From Poa pratensis (lineage: Eukaryota > Streptophyta > Magnoliopsida > Poales > Poaceae): a stretch of 64,000 nucleotides of DNA. Position numbers and translations under genes: made by a program. Where the stretch lies: contig CAMZMU010000052.1 in assembly GCA_947311845.1 (NCBI GenBank), forward strand, positions 132,957,169 through 133,021,168, given 5' to 3'. The notes below the pieces were generated by a model, which was not told the DNA's origin, ran no database searches, and was given only the letters and a program-made list of their open reading frames with translations. The stretch's first letter is position 1. Each line of letters opens with the position of its first letter. Below are positions 1 to 11,580 of this stretch, piece by piece.

Positions 1-176
1 GACTTCCAACCGCTTCACCTTCTCCACCGGACCCGGTTAACCCTACCCGGGATAGGATTAGCCGAGTCACCATAGATCTGATTCGGCTTTAATGTTATCC
101 GATTCTTCTTTGGTCCCATGGATTCCGAATTTCCTGACCCGGTTATCCGACTCTTTGCTGCAGGACCGATTCGGTT

Positions 177-3100
177 ATGGCCAAACTTCCCCCTGGCCGA
201 TGGGAAGGATCTGATGTTACCAAAAATGACTTGGAATGGCTACGAGCCACCCGACGCATAACGCCCCAAGCCATCTGCCGCCGACCCGGAAAAGAACTCG
301 CACCGGCGCCCGAACCCGGTGAACGCGTGGTATTCATAGCACACTTCGAGCGCGGGCTCGGGTTACCTGCCAGTGACTTCTTCCGGGCCTTTCTGGACTT
401 CTTCGGATTACAGCTTCACCACCTCCCGGCGAACGCCTTCGTCTCTTTATCAGCTTTCTCTTCCTTCTGCGAAGGCTATCTCGGTCTTTGGCCGAGTGTG
501 GATATATGGGCAAAGTACTTCCACCTTCGCAAGCACACCATCCCAGGTACCAAGCCGAAAGAGCTGACCGCTTGCGGTTCGGTTAGCATCACGCCACGGC
601 AGGGATCCGCCTTTCCCCGAGTCACCGGCCTAGACACGGTGAAGAAATGGCAAAGGACCTGGTTTTACATAAAGAGCGCTGAGGGCCATGACGCTCTTAA
701 TCTGCCCGAATTCAGGATGGAGCCGCCCAGAGCCGAGCTGAACTTCGGTTACAATCCGGCTGAAACGATTGCTGAACTCCAGACAGTGCACACCGCTCTG
801 GAGGATTTTTTGAAGAATGGCATGATCTCTGACGACCTCCTCCGGACCTTCATCTCTCGCCGGGTCAGCCCTCTTCAAAGGCGTGACCACAAGATATGCC
901 ACATGCGTGGCGCACTAGATCCTACCCGGATCAGCAAGCACGAGCTTAACAAAGCTTCCGTCTTCAGACGGGTAAACGCCATTGCTGTCAATGAGATGTC
1001 GGACAAATGGCGGTGGGGTGTAAAGCCATTCTACCGGGAAAAACTTCCTCCACAGGTTAGCTCACCACTCTCCGAACCCAATCTACTTCATCCGCATAAC
1101 CCGGCCTGATCCGGATTCGCATTACCTTCTTTGTAGCTGTTTGATCGCCAACTTACTGAAGACGGAGATCTCTCCACCAAGGCATGGACACCGGATCTCA
1201 GCCCGCCGCGCGAGGGCGAAGAAGATCCGGATACGGATGACTATTTGCCCATTCCCCGTGCCAAGCCAGTCCGCAAGGGTAAGCAATCAAACACTCACAA
1301 CCTTTCCGACGAGGAAGATGAAGATTGCTGCATCTTAGAACCCATCAATGCTATTCCGATTTCATGGTTACCACCACCTTATGTTCCAGCCAAAGATGAT
1401 ACCCAAGAGACATCTCGGAAACGCGCTGAGGCGCCCGAGACAAATGCCCCAGAGACCAAGCGAAGAAAGAAATCCGGCGACAAGCCGAGCCGTGTCAAAC
1501 CGATGCCCACCACCAAGGGGTAACATTGACCGAACTTTATTTGCTTTCTTCCTCTATTAACCGAGTCATATCTATCCGAGTTAACTGTTTGCTTTGCTTT
1601 ATGCAGTGATGTCCTCATCACCGCGCAGACTCATTCATCCATCTCTTCTCCCATTCCTCCATTGGATACGGCCATGGAAACCCAGTCTCCTGACCGAACT
1701 GCCACCTCACCCACGCGTGTCCCAACTACCAATATTCCCCAGCCGACTCCCATCTCAGAGCCGGTTATCGACTTGGAGAGTGAGGAAACCTCGGCTCCAA
1801 TCCGAGATTCAAGCTGGCCACGTCCTTTGAAGGAGCTGGAGAAGGAAAAGGCTAAGACATCGGTTAAGTCCACACCTAAGCCGGATTCCCGTCCTGCTCC
1901 TGCAACTCAATCTGCACTGAGCCAAGAGCAGCAGCAGAAGAAGAAGAAACCGAGGCAGCAACAACCACAAGTAACCCCTGAAGAGCAGCAACAGCAGCAA
2001 CAACAGCAACAAACTTCCGAGAAACCACAGAAACCGCAACATCAGAGACAGACCCCGGGTGCATCACCTCCACCCAAGCCGACTCAAGTTGTCTTTGGCA
2101 CAACTTCCTCCACTCCGGATAAGCAAGTGATTGCTGTCAAGCAAACCACCGCTACCTCCTCTGCCATTCAATCCGGCCAAGCCAAGCCTAAGCTCAGCAC
2201 TGCCAATGACTTTATTGAGGCCTGGAACGCCGTGGACCTTGCACCAGGCTTTTCCGCTGCAACGCCGCACCCTGCTGGTCCTAGCCGAATGATGCAATCT
2301 CTTCATTCAGTGAAGGTTGCGTTTACTGCATCGCACCAAGTCTTCGAGGTAAGTTTGCCGAATCTTGCTTTTAGTTCGTCATGATCAAATAGTATACACC
2401 CAGTCCCCGAGATTCGGGTCGAACGACTGATACTCTTTGGAGTAAGAAAGTCATTCGGCTTGAATCTTTTAAAAAATTTGATCATGATCTTTTTCTTAAC
2501 TGAAAAAACTGTGAGACCCCCAGTCCCCGGGTTTCTTTTTAACCGATTCGGTCAGTCTCGGCCAATCTCCGAGATTTGTTTTGGCTCCACCTTGTCTCGG
2601 GTATCAGTCCCCGAGTCTCTTTTGACGCTATCTACTTTCTTTCAGGAAAGCACGGGCACTCGCAGCGACCTCTTTAAGCAGCTTGCCAACCAGTACCACA
2701 AGCTCCAAAAATCATTTGATGCCTTGGTCCTCAAGATGAATAGCAAAGAGGAAGAGCAAAAGCGTGCTTTATCCGAGGAAAAATCAGAGGTAGCCCGAGT
2801 CCAGCGGGAGCTTGACCGGGTTGAAAAAGTGAAGAACAAAGTTAAAGGAGAGCGGGATGCACTGCGGAGGGAGAGAGACACGCTCCAAAAGGAGAAAGAT
2901 ACAATTCAGAAGGAGCGAGACACTTTGCACGCCGGGCTACAGAGGCGAGCCGAAATGGATAAGCAGATTCAAACCACAGTGGCCGAGTCTGAAGCTGAAC
3001 TGAAAGCTGCTAAAGAAGAACTGGCTGCTCACCAAGCGGCCAGTGCGAAATGGCTGGCTCAACTTGCTAGCCTTAACGATGACATGGATCGTAAGTTCAC

Positions 3101-4126
3101 CGAATCCCCTTTTTTCTTTCTGCTCTTAACCGATACATATGCTTGTGTTCCTTCTTGCTGAACTCAGTATTAGCTTATTTGTTTGTAGGAGAGTTTACCA
3201 GCATTCGGCTTCAAGCCGCCAAGGCTGTGCGAAACGCCCGAGCTGAGAGAGCTAAATTAACCGAGGCTCCCCTATCCGAGACATGGGACATCGAAGATCA
3301 TATTACAGCACTTAAGGCTCGGATTGCTCCTCTGAAGGATTCCCACATTGGTCTGCTTAATGCAAGTCTCAAGGCTCACCGAATCTTGTTTCCTGAAGCG
3401 CGGCAAGTTGTGCCCGTGGAGGAGCTGATCAGAGACCTGGATCAAGCAATGACCCGGTTAAAACAGTGGAGGTCTTCGTCTGCCCGCGCTGGTGCTGACG
3501 CAGCTTTGTTATTCATCATGTCCTGGTACGAGCTGATTGACCTTGCCAAAGTGCGCTCCTTTCGCGAGGGTTCTTCATGGGCTACAGACCCTATCCGGAT
3601 CAAGATCCGTGAAGAAGCCGCCAACTTCATGGCCGAATTTGCACGCACCAAGCATCTTGATCTGGAGGCTCCAGTCTACTCGGATGGAGAAGACACTGAA
3701 GAAGAGGAATCAGACGACGCCTCCGCTGAAGAATATGCCGACTCAGAGGGCGAGTCTGATGAAGAAAAATCCAGCAAGGTACCAGCCTCCGACTCGGCCA
3801 AGCTCACCGAACAAACTCCAACCGAGTCTTTTGTGATTTCAGCCACTAACTTGACTGTGATTACTAAACAGGCTTCACGCGATCCGGAAATTTCCGAATC
3901 CGCCCATCCTTCAAGCTCTCCAGTCAAGATTACTTCCGGAGCGCCACCATCTTCCGAATCTGCTCCAGCAACAGAACCTCTCGTAACCGCGTCCACTTCC
4001 ACCGAAATACCCGTAACCGAGGTTCGCGCGCCCGAAGCTCCGCTAACCGAAGCTCCTCCCACAGAAGTTCCCGCAACTGAAACTCCTATGACCGAGTCTG
4101 CCGCGACCGAGTCCGCTGCCCCCTGA
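177..4126 (+). CDS. Antisense accessory gene of element 1 (plant 'putative gypsy-type transposon' protein), five exons
   Basis: The exons I infer are 177-1055, 1137-1519, 1607-2348, 2646-3090 and 3189-4126. Every intron begins GT and ends AG and every junction keeps the frame. The product is about 1,128 residues. Exon 1 carries the domain found in grass proteins labelled transposase/gypsy type (core about residues 50-190, with FLDFFGLQLHHL and YLGLWPSVDIWAKYFHL). Exon 3 is glutamine-rich (about 1930-2045). Exon 4 is a charged coiled coil with repeated RERDTLQKEKD-type heptads. The last exon has an acidic stretch and a Thr-Glu-Pro-rich tail of imperfect TEAP/TEVP repeats. The function is unknown. 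It converges on the pol gene and its promoter is probably left of the window. An upstream exon is possible, because a ctgcag acceptor-like site lies at 158-163. The ATG at 177 is the first in frame that fits relatives. Confidence 0.75.
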
Positions 4127-4735
4127 AGTACTTAACAAAAACATTAAATCCCCGGTATGCCGGGAGCAGATGTAATAGACTATTTTAAGTTCTTTCGAGA
4201 CTATGCTTATCATGCTTAACGTGATCCGGACAAGGTTTATGTTGGATCATCTTAAACCGAGTCCCCGAGTCTGTTTTCTTGTTTACTACTTTTGCCAAAT
4301 CTTTGCTCTTGTCTACCTCTTTGGGTGTTTTGACAGTCGAGTCACAAGATAGGAATCATAGCATACAGTACTTGAAACATGCGAGTTGTGGTTTAGAATC
4401 ATTCAACATAAACGAAAAAAAAAATAACAGGGGTTAGTAAACGACATGTGCCGAATCGGTTTTGGACCGAGTCCCCGTGTCCATTTTCATGTTTCCCATA
4501 TTCCTCATCTCTGCTCTTGACTACCATTTTGGTGTTTGTCAGTCGAGTCACGAGATCAACAACACAACATACATTACTGAAACTCAGAACAAGGTTCAAA
4601 GCGATTCGGCACATGAACGGCAACAAACAAAGCCGTAATAAACAACACACGCATAAGGACGAAGCAGTCCCCGAGTCCAGACTCGGATTACTGCGATTTC
4701 ATTCATGATAAATTGAAATACATACATTGCGCCCT
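4127..4735. other. Convergent spacer of element 1 with an internal ~205-bp duplication
   Basis: This is the space between the stop of the antisense gene and the stop of pol. No coding sequence is seen. Two similar segments follow each other, about 4255-4460 and 4464-4680. Each starts with a CCGAGTCCCCG motif, passes through a 'ctcttg.ctac' stretch and then contains 'cagtcgagtcac.agat'. The motif CAGTCCCCGAGTC appears again near 4667. Transcripts from both sides should end here. Confidence 0.6.
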
Positions 4736-7700
4736 TTAAGAGTAGAAGGGTCGAAGCAGAGCTACATTCCAAGGTCGCTTGGTTTCCTGTCCGGGTCTGT
4801 CCAAGCCATCCTCCCTTGGTTCCTGTACATCTATAAGATAGTACGAGTCATTGTGCATAGCCCTGCTCACAATGAATGGTCCCTCCCATGGAGGTGACAA
4901 TTTGTGTCGGCCTTTGCTGCGCTGCACCAGCCTCAGCACTAGATCACCCTCATGAAACACTCGAGGACTGATTTTCCGGCTATGATAACGCCTGAGATTT
5001 TGCTGGTATATTGCTGTCCGAGACAGGGCCAACTCTCTTGCTTCCTCTAGCAGATCCACTGCATCTTCCCGGGCCTCCTTTGCCTCGGTTTCAGTGTACA
5101 TTGCCACCCTTGGTGCATCATATTCTATGTCAGTGGGTAGGACAGCTTCTGCCCCATACACCAGAAAGAATGGCGTATAGCCTGTTGACCGATTCGGTGT
5201 AGTCCTTAGACCCCATAGAACTGATGGGATTTCATCTATCCAGCACCCTGGAGTTTTCAACAATGGTTCAATGAGACGAGCCTTGATGCCGGCTAACACT
5301 AGAGCATTTGATCTTTCCACTTGCCCATTGGACTCTGGATGTGCCACTGAGGCTATGTCTAACCGGATCCCCTTATTCATGCAGAATCGGGCAAACTCTC
5401 CGACAGCAAAGTTTGTGCCGTTATCCGAGATGATGCTATGAGGGTATCCGTATCTCAAAATGATTTCTTTCAAGAAGATTACAGCCGAACGGCCATCCAC
5501 TTTCCGTATTGGTTTCACCTCTATCCACTTGGTGAACTTATCCACCATCACCAGCATATGTGTCATGTTGCCCCTAGCCGGCTTGAAATCTCCCACCATA
5601 TCCAAACACCACACCGCAAATGGCCAAGTAATAGGAATTGTCTTCAGTGCCGATGCGGGTAAGTGTGTTTGCTTAGCAAATCTCTGGCATCCTTCACACC
5701 TGCGGACTATGTCCTCCGCATCTGCATGAGCAGTGGGCCAATAAAATCCATGCCGGAACACTTTAGCCACCAGGGCTCTTGTACTGCAATGATGTCCACA
5801 TTCACCTTGGTGTATCTCTAGGAGCATCTCCTTGCCCTCTGCTGGCTCCACGCAGCGCTGCAACACCTCGGTTACACTTCTTTTGTATAACTCCTTGTTG
5901 ATGATGGTATAAGCCTTGGATCTCCTCTGGACACGCCTAGCCTTGGTCTCATCGCTTGGCAAGCTTCCTTCCTCGATGAACTTCATGATCTCTTCAGCCC
6001 ACTCTGGTACTGGATGCAAAGGGAACAAGTGCTCATTTTCTTCCACAGGTTTGGCCGCCATTATCTCTTCTATCAGCTTCTGTCCATTCCCCACAATCCG
6101 GTTAGCATCATCATCTCTACTCCTCTTTCCCAAGACTCGGTTAGCATTTTCCGAATCTGCGTGAGCAGTCCCCGAGTCCGGGCATGCAGTCCCCGGGTCT
6201 TCCTCGATATACTCAACGTCAACATTCATAGGAATAGCTTCGGATTCTTGCTTGGGAATAAAAATCGACTCGGAATCAGGCGACGGTTTGATTGAAGGGA
6301 CCCTTAGATGATTCAAGGATATTCCGGGTGGGATTGCCTCCCTAGACGACCCGAGTTTTGACAGAACATCTGCAGCTTGGTTTTCCAGCCGAGGTATATG
6401 CTTGTATTCACAGCCTTCAAAAAATCCCGAAATTTTCTGAACATGAAACCGATACAGTGCCATATTGGCATCAAGAGCATCCCAATTTCCAGAAGATTGC
6501 TGTACGACCAAATCCGAATCACCGAAACATTCAATTCGGCGAACGCCGATGTCCCGAGCCACATTAAGCCCATGGATCAGTGCCTCATACTCGGCTACAT
6601 TGTTTGACGCTGAGAAATGAATCTGCAATACATATCGCAATTGATCCTGTTTTGGTGATGTGAGCACCACTCCAGCACCTAGCCCGATTTTGCATTTGGA
6701 ACCGTCAAAGTGCAACCTCCAGTAATTGTAATCCGGTTTAGGTGGCTCATATTGCATCTCAGCCCAGTCACAAAGGAAATCCGGCAAAGCCTGAGACTTG
6801 ATAGCGTCTCTTCTCTCATAATGCGGTGTGTAAGGAGACACTTCTATCGCCCATTTGGCAACTCGGCCAGTTGCATCTTTGCACCCAATGATCTCCGCAA
6901 TTGGAGCTTCACACACCACTGTAATCGGGTGCTCTTGGAAGTAATGTTTCAATTTCTTGACCGCCAGGTACACACCATATGTCATCTTCTGGTAGTGAGG
7001 ATAATTTTGCTTCGAAGTTGAGATCACCTCACTCAAATAGTACACCGGCCTCTGCACGGATTTGCCCTCTTCCTCTCTTTCTACCACAATAACCACACTT
7101 ACGACCCGGTTAGTGGCCGCAATGTAAAGCAACATCGGTTCACTCGGCAAAGGTGATGCCAAAACTGGAGCAGTGGACAACATCTTTTTCAACTCATTGA
7201 AAGCCGAATCTGCCTGTGGGGTCCATGTGAACCCGGTGCTCTTTCTCATCAATTGATATAAGGGCAAAGCTTTCTCTCCTAACCGACTCACAAACCGGCT
7301 TAATGAGGCTAAGCACCCGGTGAATTTTTGCACATCTTTTAGACACTTAGGCAATTTCATGTTTTCTATGGCTCGGATCTTAGCCGGGTTAACTTCAATG
7401 CCTCGGCTTGATACAAGGAAGCCAAGCAACTTTCCAGCCGGGACACCAAAGGTGCATTTATCCGGATTCAATTTCAACCGATATTTTCTCAAGTTCACAA
7501 ATGTCTCCTCGAGATCCCGAGGAGAGTATGTTTCTCTTTAGTTTTGATAACAATATCATCGACATAGACCTGCACATTTTTGCCCATCTGGGAGTGTAGG
7601 CATTTCTGCATACATCTCTGATAAGTAGCACCGGCATTTCTCAAACCGAAACACATGACACGATAGCAATACGCCCCATACGGGGTAATAAAAGCAGTCT

Positions 7701-8166
7701 TTATTTGATCTTTAGGGTTCAGTGGTATCTGGTGAAAACCAGAGTACGCATCAATAAAAGACAACAACTCACACCCAGCAGTGGAATCGATCACTTGATC
7801 AATCCGAGGTAAAGGAAATGGATCCTTCGGACACGCCTTGTTCAGATTGGTGAAGTCTATACACATGCGCCACACCTTGACCACAGCTGGTTCGTCCTTC
7901 TTCTTCTCTACCAGAACCGGATTGGATATCCAGTCTGGATGCAGCACCTCCATAATGAATCCGGCTGCCAGTAGCTTAGCCAGCTCATCGAGCACCACTT
8001 TTCTTCTATCTTCTGAGAGACGCCTAGTCGGTTGCTTAACCGGTTTTACTTCTGGCCTGACAAACAAAGAGTGCTCTGCCAATTCCCTCGGAACACCAGG
8101 CAGGTCCTTAGCCGACCATGCAAAGATATCCCGATTCTCACGGAGGAAATGGCAGAGCGCGCTTTC
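4736..8166 (-). CDS. Element 1 pol: reverse transcriptase, RNase H, second (archaeal-type) RNase H, integrase; one frameshift
   Basis: The minus-strand frame continues from the gag-protease frame after a single TAG at 8167-8169. The reverse transcriptase active-site YVDD is at about 7567-7556. A one-base frameshift near 7515-7525 separates the end of the palm from the rest. The first RNase H (about 7260-6790) has lost the usual LYxDAS aspartate (it reads LYIAAT). The second RNase H has all four acidic residues: D at 6706, E at 6592, D at 6520, D at 6370. Integrase has an HHCC zinc finger (about 5812-5687) and the D,D-35-E triad at 5602, 5425 and 5317. It ends with a LSPPWEGPFIV-type C-terminal motif. 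Between the second RNase H and integrase lies a low-complexity linker (about 6330-6050). The protein makes element cDNA and inserts it into the genome. Apart from the frameshift it looks competent. Confidence 0.9.
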
Positions 8167-8169
8167 CTA
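8167..8169 (-). promoter_or_regulatory. In-frame UAG between protease and reverse transcriptase (possible readthrough site)
   Basis: The stop TAG is followed in the same frame by GAA AGC GCG CTC and then by reverse transcriptase sequence. The degenerate element 2 has the same TAG and the same following twelve bases at 37319-37317. Readthrough of one stop would give a gag-pol fusion at low ratio. A CAG to TAG mutation in a common ancestor is the alternative. Confidence 0.5.
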
Positions 8170-11100
8170 TTTCTCGCCCAAACCGGCTCCAATGATGGCC
8201 ATGCGCTCTGGGTTCTCCGGGTCAATGGGGATCTTCTTTGTCTCCTTGGGCACTTCAAAGGTTGCGCCGCCATCCGGGTTGGTCATGGCCAGCACGCCTA
8301 ACTGAGCCGACTTCGCCATTGCCACCACCTCGTGCATCTTGCTCTTTTCAGCTTGTATCACCAGTGATTCGGCTAAGTTGGAACCAACTGTAGCACACTG
8401 TATGGCCTTCTTGTAGTCTCCCGCAACGGTGATAACACCATTCGGGCCAGGCATTTTCATCTTGAGGTAGGCCACATGAGTAGATATCATGAACTTGGCT
8501 AATGCTGGCCTGCCAAGCAGAGCATGGTATGGGCTTTCCAAATCCACCACCTCGAACTCGAGACTCTCAAGCCTGTGATTGTCCCTGGTACCGAACAACA
8601 CATCTACCCAGATCTTACCCATGGGGGAACAAGATACCCCGGGTACTATGCCATGGAAAGTACAGCTGCTCTGTTGCAACTGATTCGGCGAAATACCCAA
8701 CTTGATCATTGTGTCCCGATACATGATGTTTATGGCACTGCCATTGTCGACCAAGACTCGGCTAAATTTCACGTTCAGCTTGGGTCCAACCAAAGTTGGA
8801 TCCACCACCAGTGCATAGTTCCCTGGGCTTGGCATGATCCTTGGGTTATCCGCCCTGCTCCAAGTGATCTCCTGCTCAGACCAGTTCAAGTACTTTGGAA
8901 CTGCTGGCATCACGGCATTCACCTCCTTTGCTCGTCTCAACTGACTTTTCTTGTCAGTTGGCTCGGTCACGAAAACCACATAACTCTGATGTGCTTCCTT
9001 GTAATCATTCCCAGGGTATCCACCTTGCCTACTTGGGCCATCACCATTGTCACTGCCTCCCATGTTCACCAGGTTAACCGGCTTCGTTGCTGCTGGCCTT
9101 GGAGTTCCAGCGTTGACCGGGGTCGCATTGGCTCCGGTTAGCGGCATGTTTGGCCTGAAATTCGGTCTAGGAGCACCTCTTTGAGGTGGTCCTCTTTGAC
9201 CTTCCGCCTGAATGCGGTGATGCCAACTACAGTTCCGGGTCGAATGATTAGCCGGTTTGCGCGGATCGGTGGTGTGATAACAGCAAGGCCCATCTAATCT
9301 GGACTCAAAAGTCAGAGGTGGACTTGGTCCCTCCCACACTTTCTTCGGCCAAGCACCTTGATTCGGCCTCCAAGCTGGACCATCAGTTTTCTGCCTCTGC
9401 GCATCTCCTCCACCGGGTTGATCCATGTTTACCGCAGCAACTTGATCAGAACCGTATCTGTAATCCGGATCTCTTCTCTTGTAACCGAATTCATGTCGGT
9501 CACTAGGCCTTAATGGTCCAACTCGGTTATTAACTGGTTGCCTCCTGTTTGCTCCCACTGCATCCAATGCGGGCTGTGTTGGATCACCCAGCGCATACGT
9601 GTCTGCTATCCGGATCATATCTGCCAGGGTTTTCGGCATATCTCTTTGGAGTTTCTGCCAAAGTGGTGTACCATGCCTGCATCCCTGTGCAAACCATGAA
9701 ATGGCCTGCTCCTCCACTACACCTTCGCAAGAATTGCGCATGTTGCTCCACCGAGTCAAATACTCTCGGTCTGTCTCCCTCTCTTCCTGCTTGCACGCAG
9801 CCAGGAGCTGAGGTCGGTTTGGCCTCTTGTAGGTGCTGGAGAAGTTGCTGTTAAACGCCTGTTCCAAATCCATCCAACAATTGATACTACCCGGCGGCAA
9901 GTTATTCAACCAGATCCGGGCTGGACCTTCTAACATATGCGGGAGATACCGGACCGCCCATCGGCGATTGCCCCCCGCAATGTGCACTGATGATACATAG
10001 TCCGTCAGCCAATCCTGTGGCTTGGTGCTCCCATTATACGGCTTCGTGTTGCGGCCGAGCTGAAACAAAGGCACACTTGGCTCATTCATTATCCGAGGTC
10101 CAAAGCATGGTGGACCCGGTGGGCCCTGCTCTTCCAGCTTCTCGGACTGGTAGATTCTGTCCAATTTGAGACGCTGATCATCCGGATCCAACATCCGAGG
10201 CCCCAGTCTCGACGCCAGTGCATTGTCATACGTCTGGTATCCGGCTCGCGCCATAGCCGAATTGCCATCGTCATAACGGTAGCCCACCTGGCCACCACTC
10301 TGCTGCTGCACCTGTGCCATCATTTGCTGTCCGGGGTGGCGAGGCGGTTGACCTCGGCCAGCCGAATTCTCCCTTCCAGTACCCGGATTGCCTTGACCAC
10401 CACTGTTTCTGCCTTGTCCGCCTTTTCCTTGGGCTGCAAGTTGCTTGCTTGCGTATACCGCATCATAAGTTTGCAGCTGCTTGCTCTTACCCGAGTTCAC
10501 ACTTTGGGCTCGGTCAATCCCAACATGCGGAGAGGACGCTTGCCCCTTAGACTTCTGGCTAGCAGCCCTAACCGAGACAACTACCCGGGAACCACCAGCA
10601 TCCGGATTAGCTTTCCTGTAGGCCTCATTCTGCCTGTTGCACACATCCACTAGCTCATTCACTCTCTCCGCCTGCTTGCGCCAAGCATCCCCGGTCAGGT
10701 TACTTAATTCAGCTCGCGCTGCTGCTGCAGCCCTAAGATTCTTAGCCGGGGAGCTATAAACCGGCTTGCCTGTTCCGGACCTATGACTAGTGGCTTTACT
10801 TGAGCTCGAACCTGCAGCTCTAGCCAACTCGTCGTTGAGGTCCTTGCCTCTGTTACGTAGCTCGGCTTTCTTGCGCGAGCGGTGCACTACAGGAGTAAAG
10901 CCATCTGTGATACCATTGGCAGCATTGTATTCTCTCAGGTCTCTATCAAACTCTTGCCTAGACTCTATCACTAACCGAGCCTCTTTTTGCAACCTCAGGC
11001 GCTCTGCCTCTAGCTGAGCTACAGTAAGATCAACATTTGCTCCAGGAGCCACTGGCCGAGCTAGCTTTTCCAAGATACCCTCTAAGGAAGCACCCCTGCT

Positions 11101-11400
11101 TGACATGCCAAGGGGACCAACCGGATCGGGTTTCTCCTTAGGGAACTTAGCTGTCCGAGTCGGCTTGTCAGCCGGATCGACTGGCGTGGCCAGTTCCTCT
11201 GGCACGCTCGTGCTGGCACCTCCTTTGCCTGCAGCAGCGTTTGCGGCAGCCACCATGACCTCCACGCTGCTCCCAGGGCGAGCGCTACGCCCTCCGCGAG
11301 CTGCGCGGAAAGAGGGAGGATCCGCAGCCACGAGCACCTGCGCCGGGTACTCGCGAACTGGCTCGGTGGCGACGTAGGTGACGAAGCTGCCCAGCGTCAT
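8167..11400 (-). CDS. Element 1 gag-protease polyprotein
   Basis: The open frame reaches back to the primer binding site at 11580, but that codon is TTG and the first ATG is at 11400, so I start there. The first third is low-complexity and charged, with a coiled-coil-like stretch (about 11010-10920). The retrotransposon gag core (AVRYLPHMLEGPARIWLNNLP through the FAQGCRHGT region) lies at about 9960-9600. A degenerate Cys/His segment (CCYHTT..HSTRNC) is at about 9280-9225. The aspartic protease motif VDNGS is near 8748, with the LLGRPAL flap-side motif at about 8520. Gag packages the RNA and the protease cuts the polyprotein. The frame ends at TAG 8167-8169, directly followed in the same frame by pol. 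The length of about 1,077 residues suits the lineage. Confidence 0.88.
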   Translation of the reverse strand: MTLGSFVTYVATEPVREYPAQVLVAADPPSFRAARGGRSARPGSSVEVMVAAANAAAGKGGASTSVPEELATPVDPADKPTRTAKFPKEKPDPVGPLGMSSRGASLEGILEKLARPVAPGANVDLTVAQLEAERLRLQKEARLVIESRQEFDRDLREYNAANGITDGFTPVVHRSRKKAELRNRGKDLNDELARAAGSSSSKATSHRSGTGKPVYSSPAKNLRAAAAARAELSNLTGDAWRKQAERVNELVDVCNRQNEAYRKANPDAGGSRVVVSVRAASQKSKGQASSPHVGIDRAQSVNSGKSKQLQTYDAVYASKQLAAQGKGGQGRNSGGQGNPGTGRENSAGRGQPPRHPGQQMMAQVQQQSGGQVGYRYDDGNSAMARAGYQTYDNALASRLGPRMLDPDDQRLKLDRIYQSEKLEEQGPPGPPCFGPRIMNEPSVPLFQLGRNTKPYNGSTKPQDWLTDYVSSVHIAGGNRRWAVRYLPHMLEGPARIWLNNLPPGSINCWMDLEQAFNSNFSSTYKRPNRPQLLAACKQEERETDREYLTRWSNMRNSCEGVVEEQAISWFAQGCRHGTPLWQKLQRDMPKTLADMIRIADTYALGDPTQPALDAVGANRRQPVNNRVGPLRPSDRHEFGYKRRDPDYRYGSDQVAAVNMDQPGGGDAQRQKTDGPAWRPNQGAWPKKVWEGPSPPLTFESRLDGPCCYHTTDPRKPANHSTRNCSWHHRIQAEGQRGPPQRGAPRPNFRPNMPLTGANATPVNAGTPRPAATKPVNLVNMGGSDNGDGPSRQGGYPGNDYKEAHQSYVVFVTEPTDKKSQLRRAKEVNAVMPAVPKYLNWSEQEITWSRADNPRIMPSPGNYALVVDPTLVGPKLNVKFSRVLVDNGSAINIMYRDTMIKLGISPNQLQQSSCTFHGIVPGVSCSPMGKIWVDVLFGTRDNHRLESLEFEVVDLESPYHALLGRPALAKFMISTHVAYLKMKMPGPNGVITVAGDYKKAIQCATVGSNLAESLVIQAEKSKMHEVVAMAKSAQLGVLAMTNPDGGATFEVPKETKKIPIDPENPERMAIIGAGLGEK

Positions 11401-11562
11401 GAGGAAGCCATCCGCGGGGAAGGGCTTGTTGGAGAAGCACCCCGCGTTGTCGCTGATGAAGTTGAACTCGCCGAGCTTGCACACGAGCCCGGAGAGGACC
11501 CGCTCGCCGGCACCAGTGACGGAGCCCGTCCGGATGGAAACCCCAGCCAACGCCAATGCTCG

Positions 11563-11580
11563 CCCCACGGTGGGCGCCAA
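11563..11580 (-). promoter_or_regulatory. Primer binding site of element 1
   Basis: On the minus strand this reads TTGGCGCCCACCGTGGGG, a tRNA-complementary site starting with TGG as expected opposite a tRNA CCA end. It lies a few bases inside the expected LTR end (TTACA, then GCC). The same 18 bases follow the left LTR of element 3. Confidence 0.8.

Noticed and set aside
1056..1109. End of the 310-codon frame at 177-1109 as a true C-terminus
   Set aside because: A GT donor at 1056 and an AG at 1136 give an in-phase join to a longer gene; the tail is intron readthrough.
11401..11580. Gag start at 11580
   Set aside because: The codon is TTG and overlaps the primer binding site; the first ATG is at 11400.
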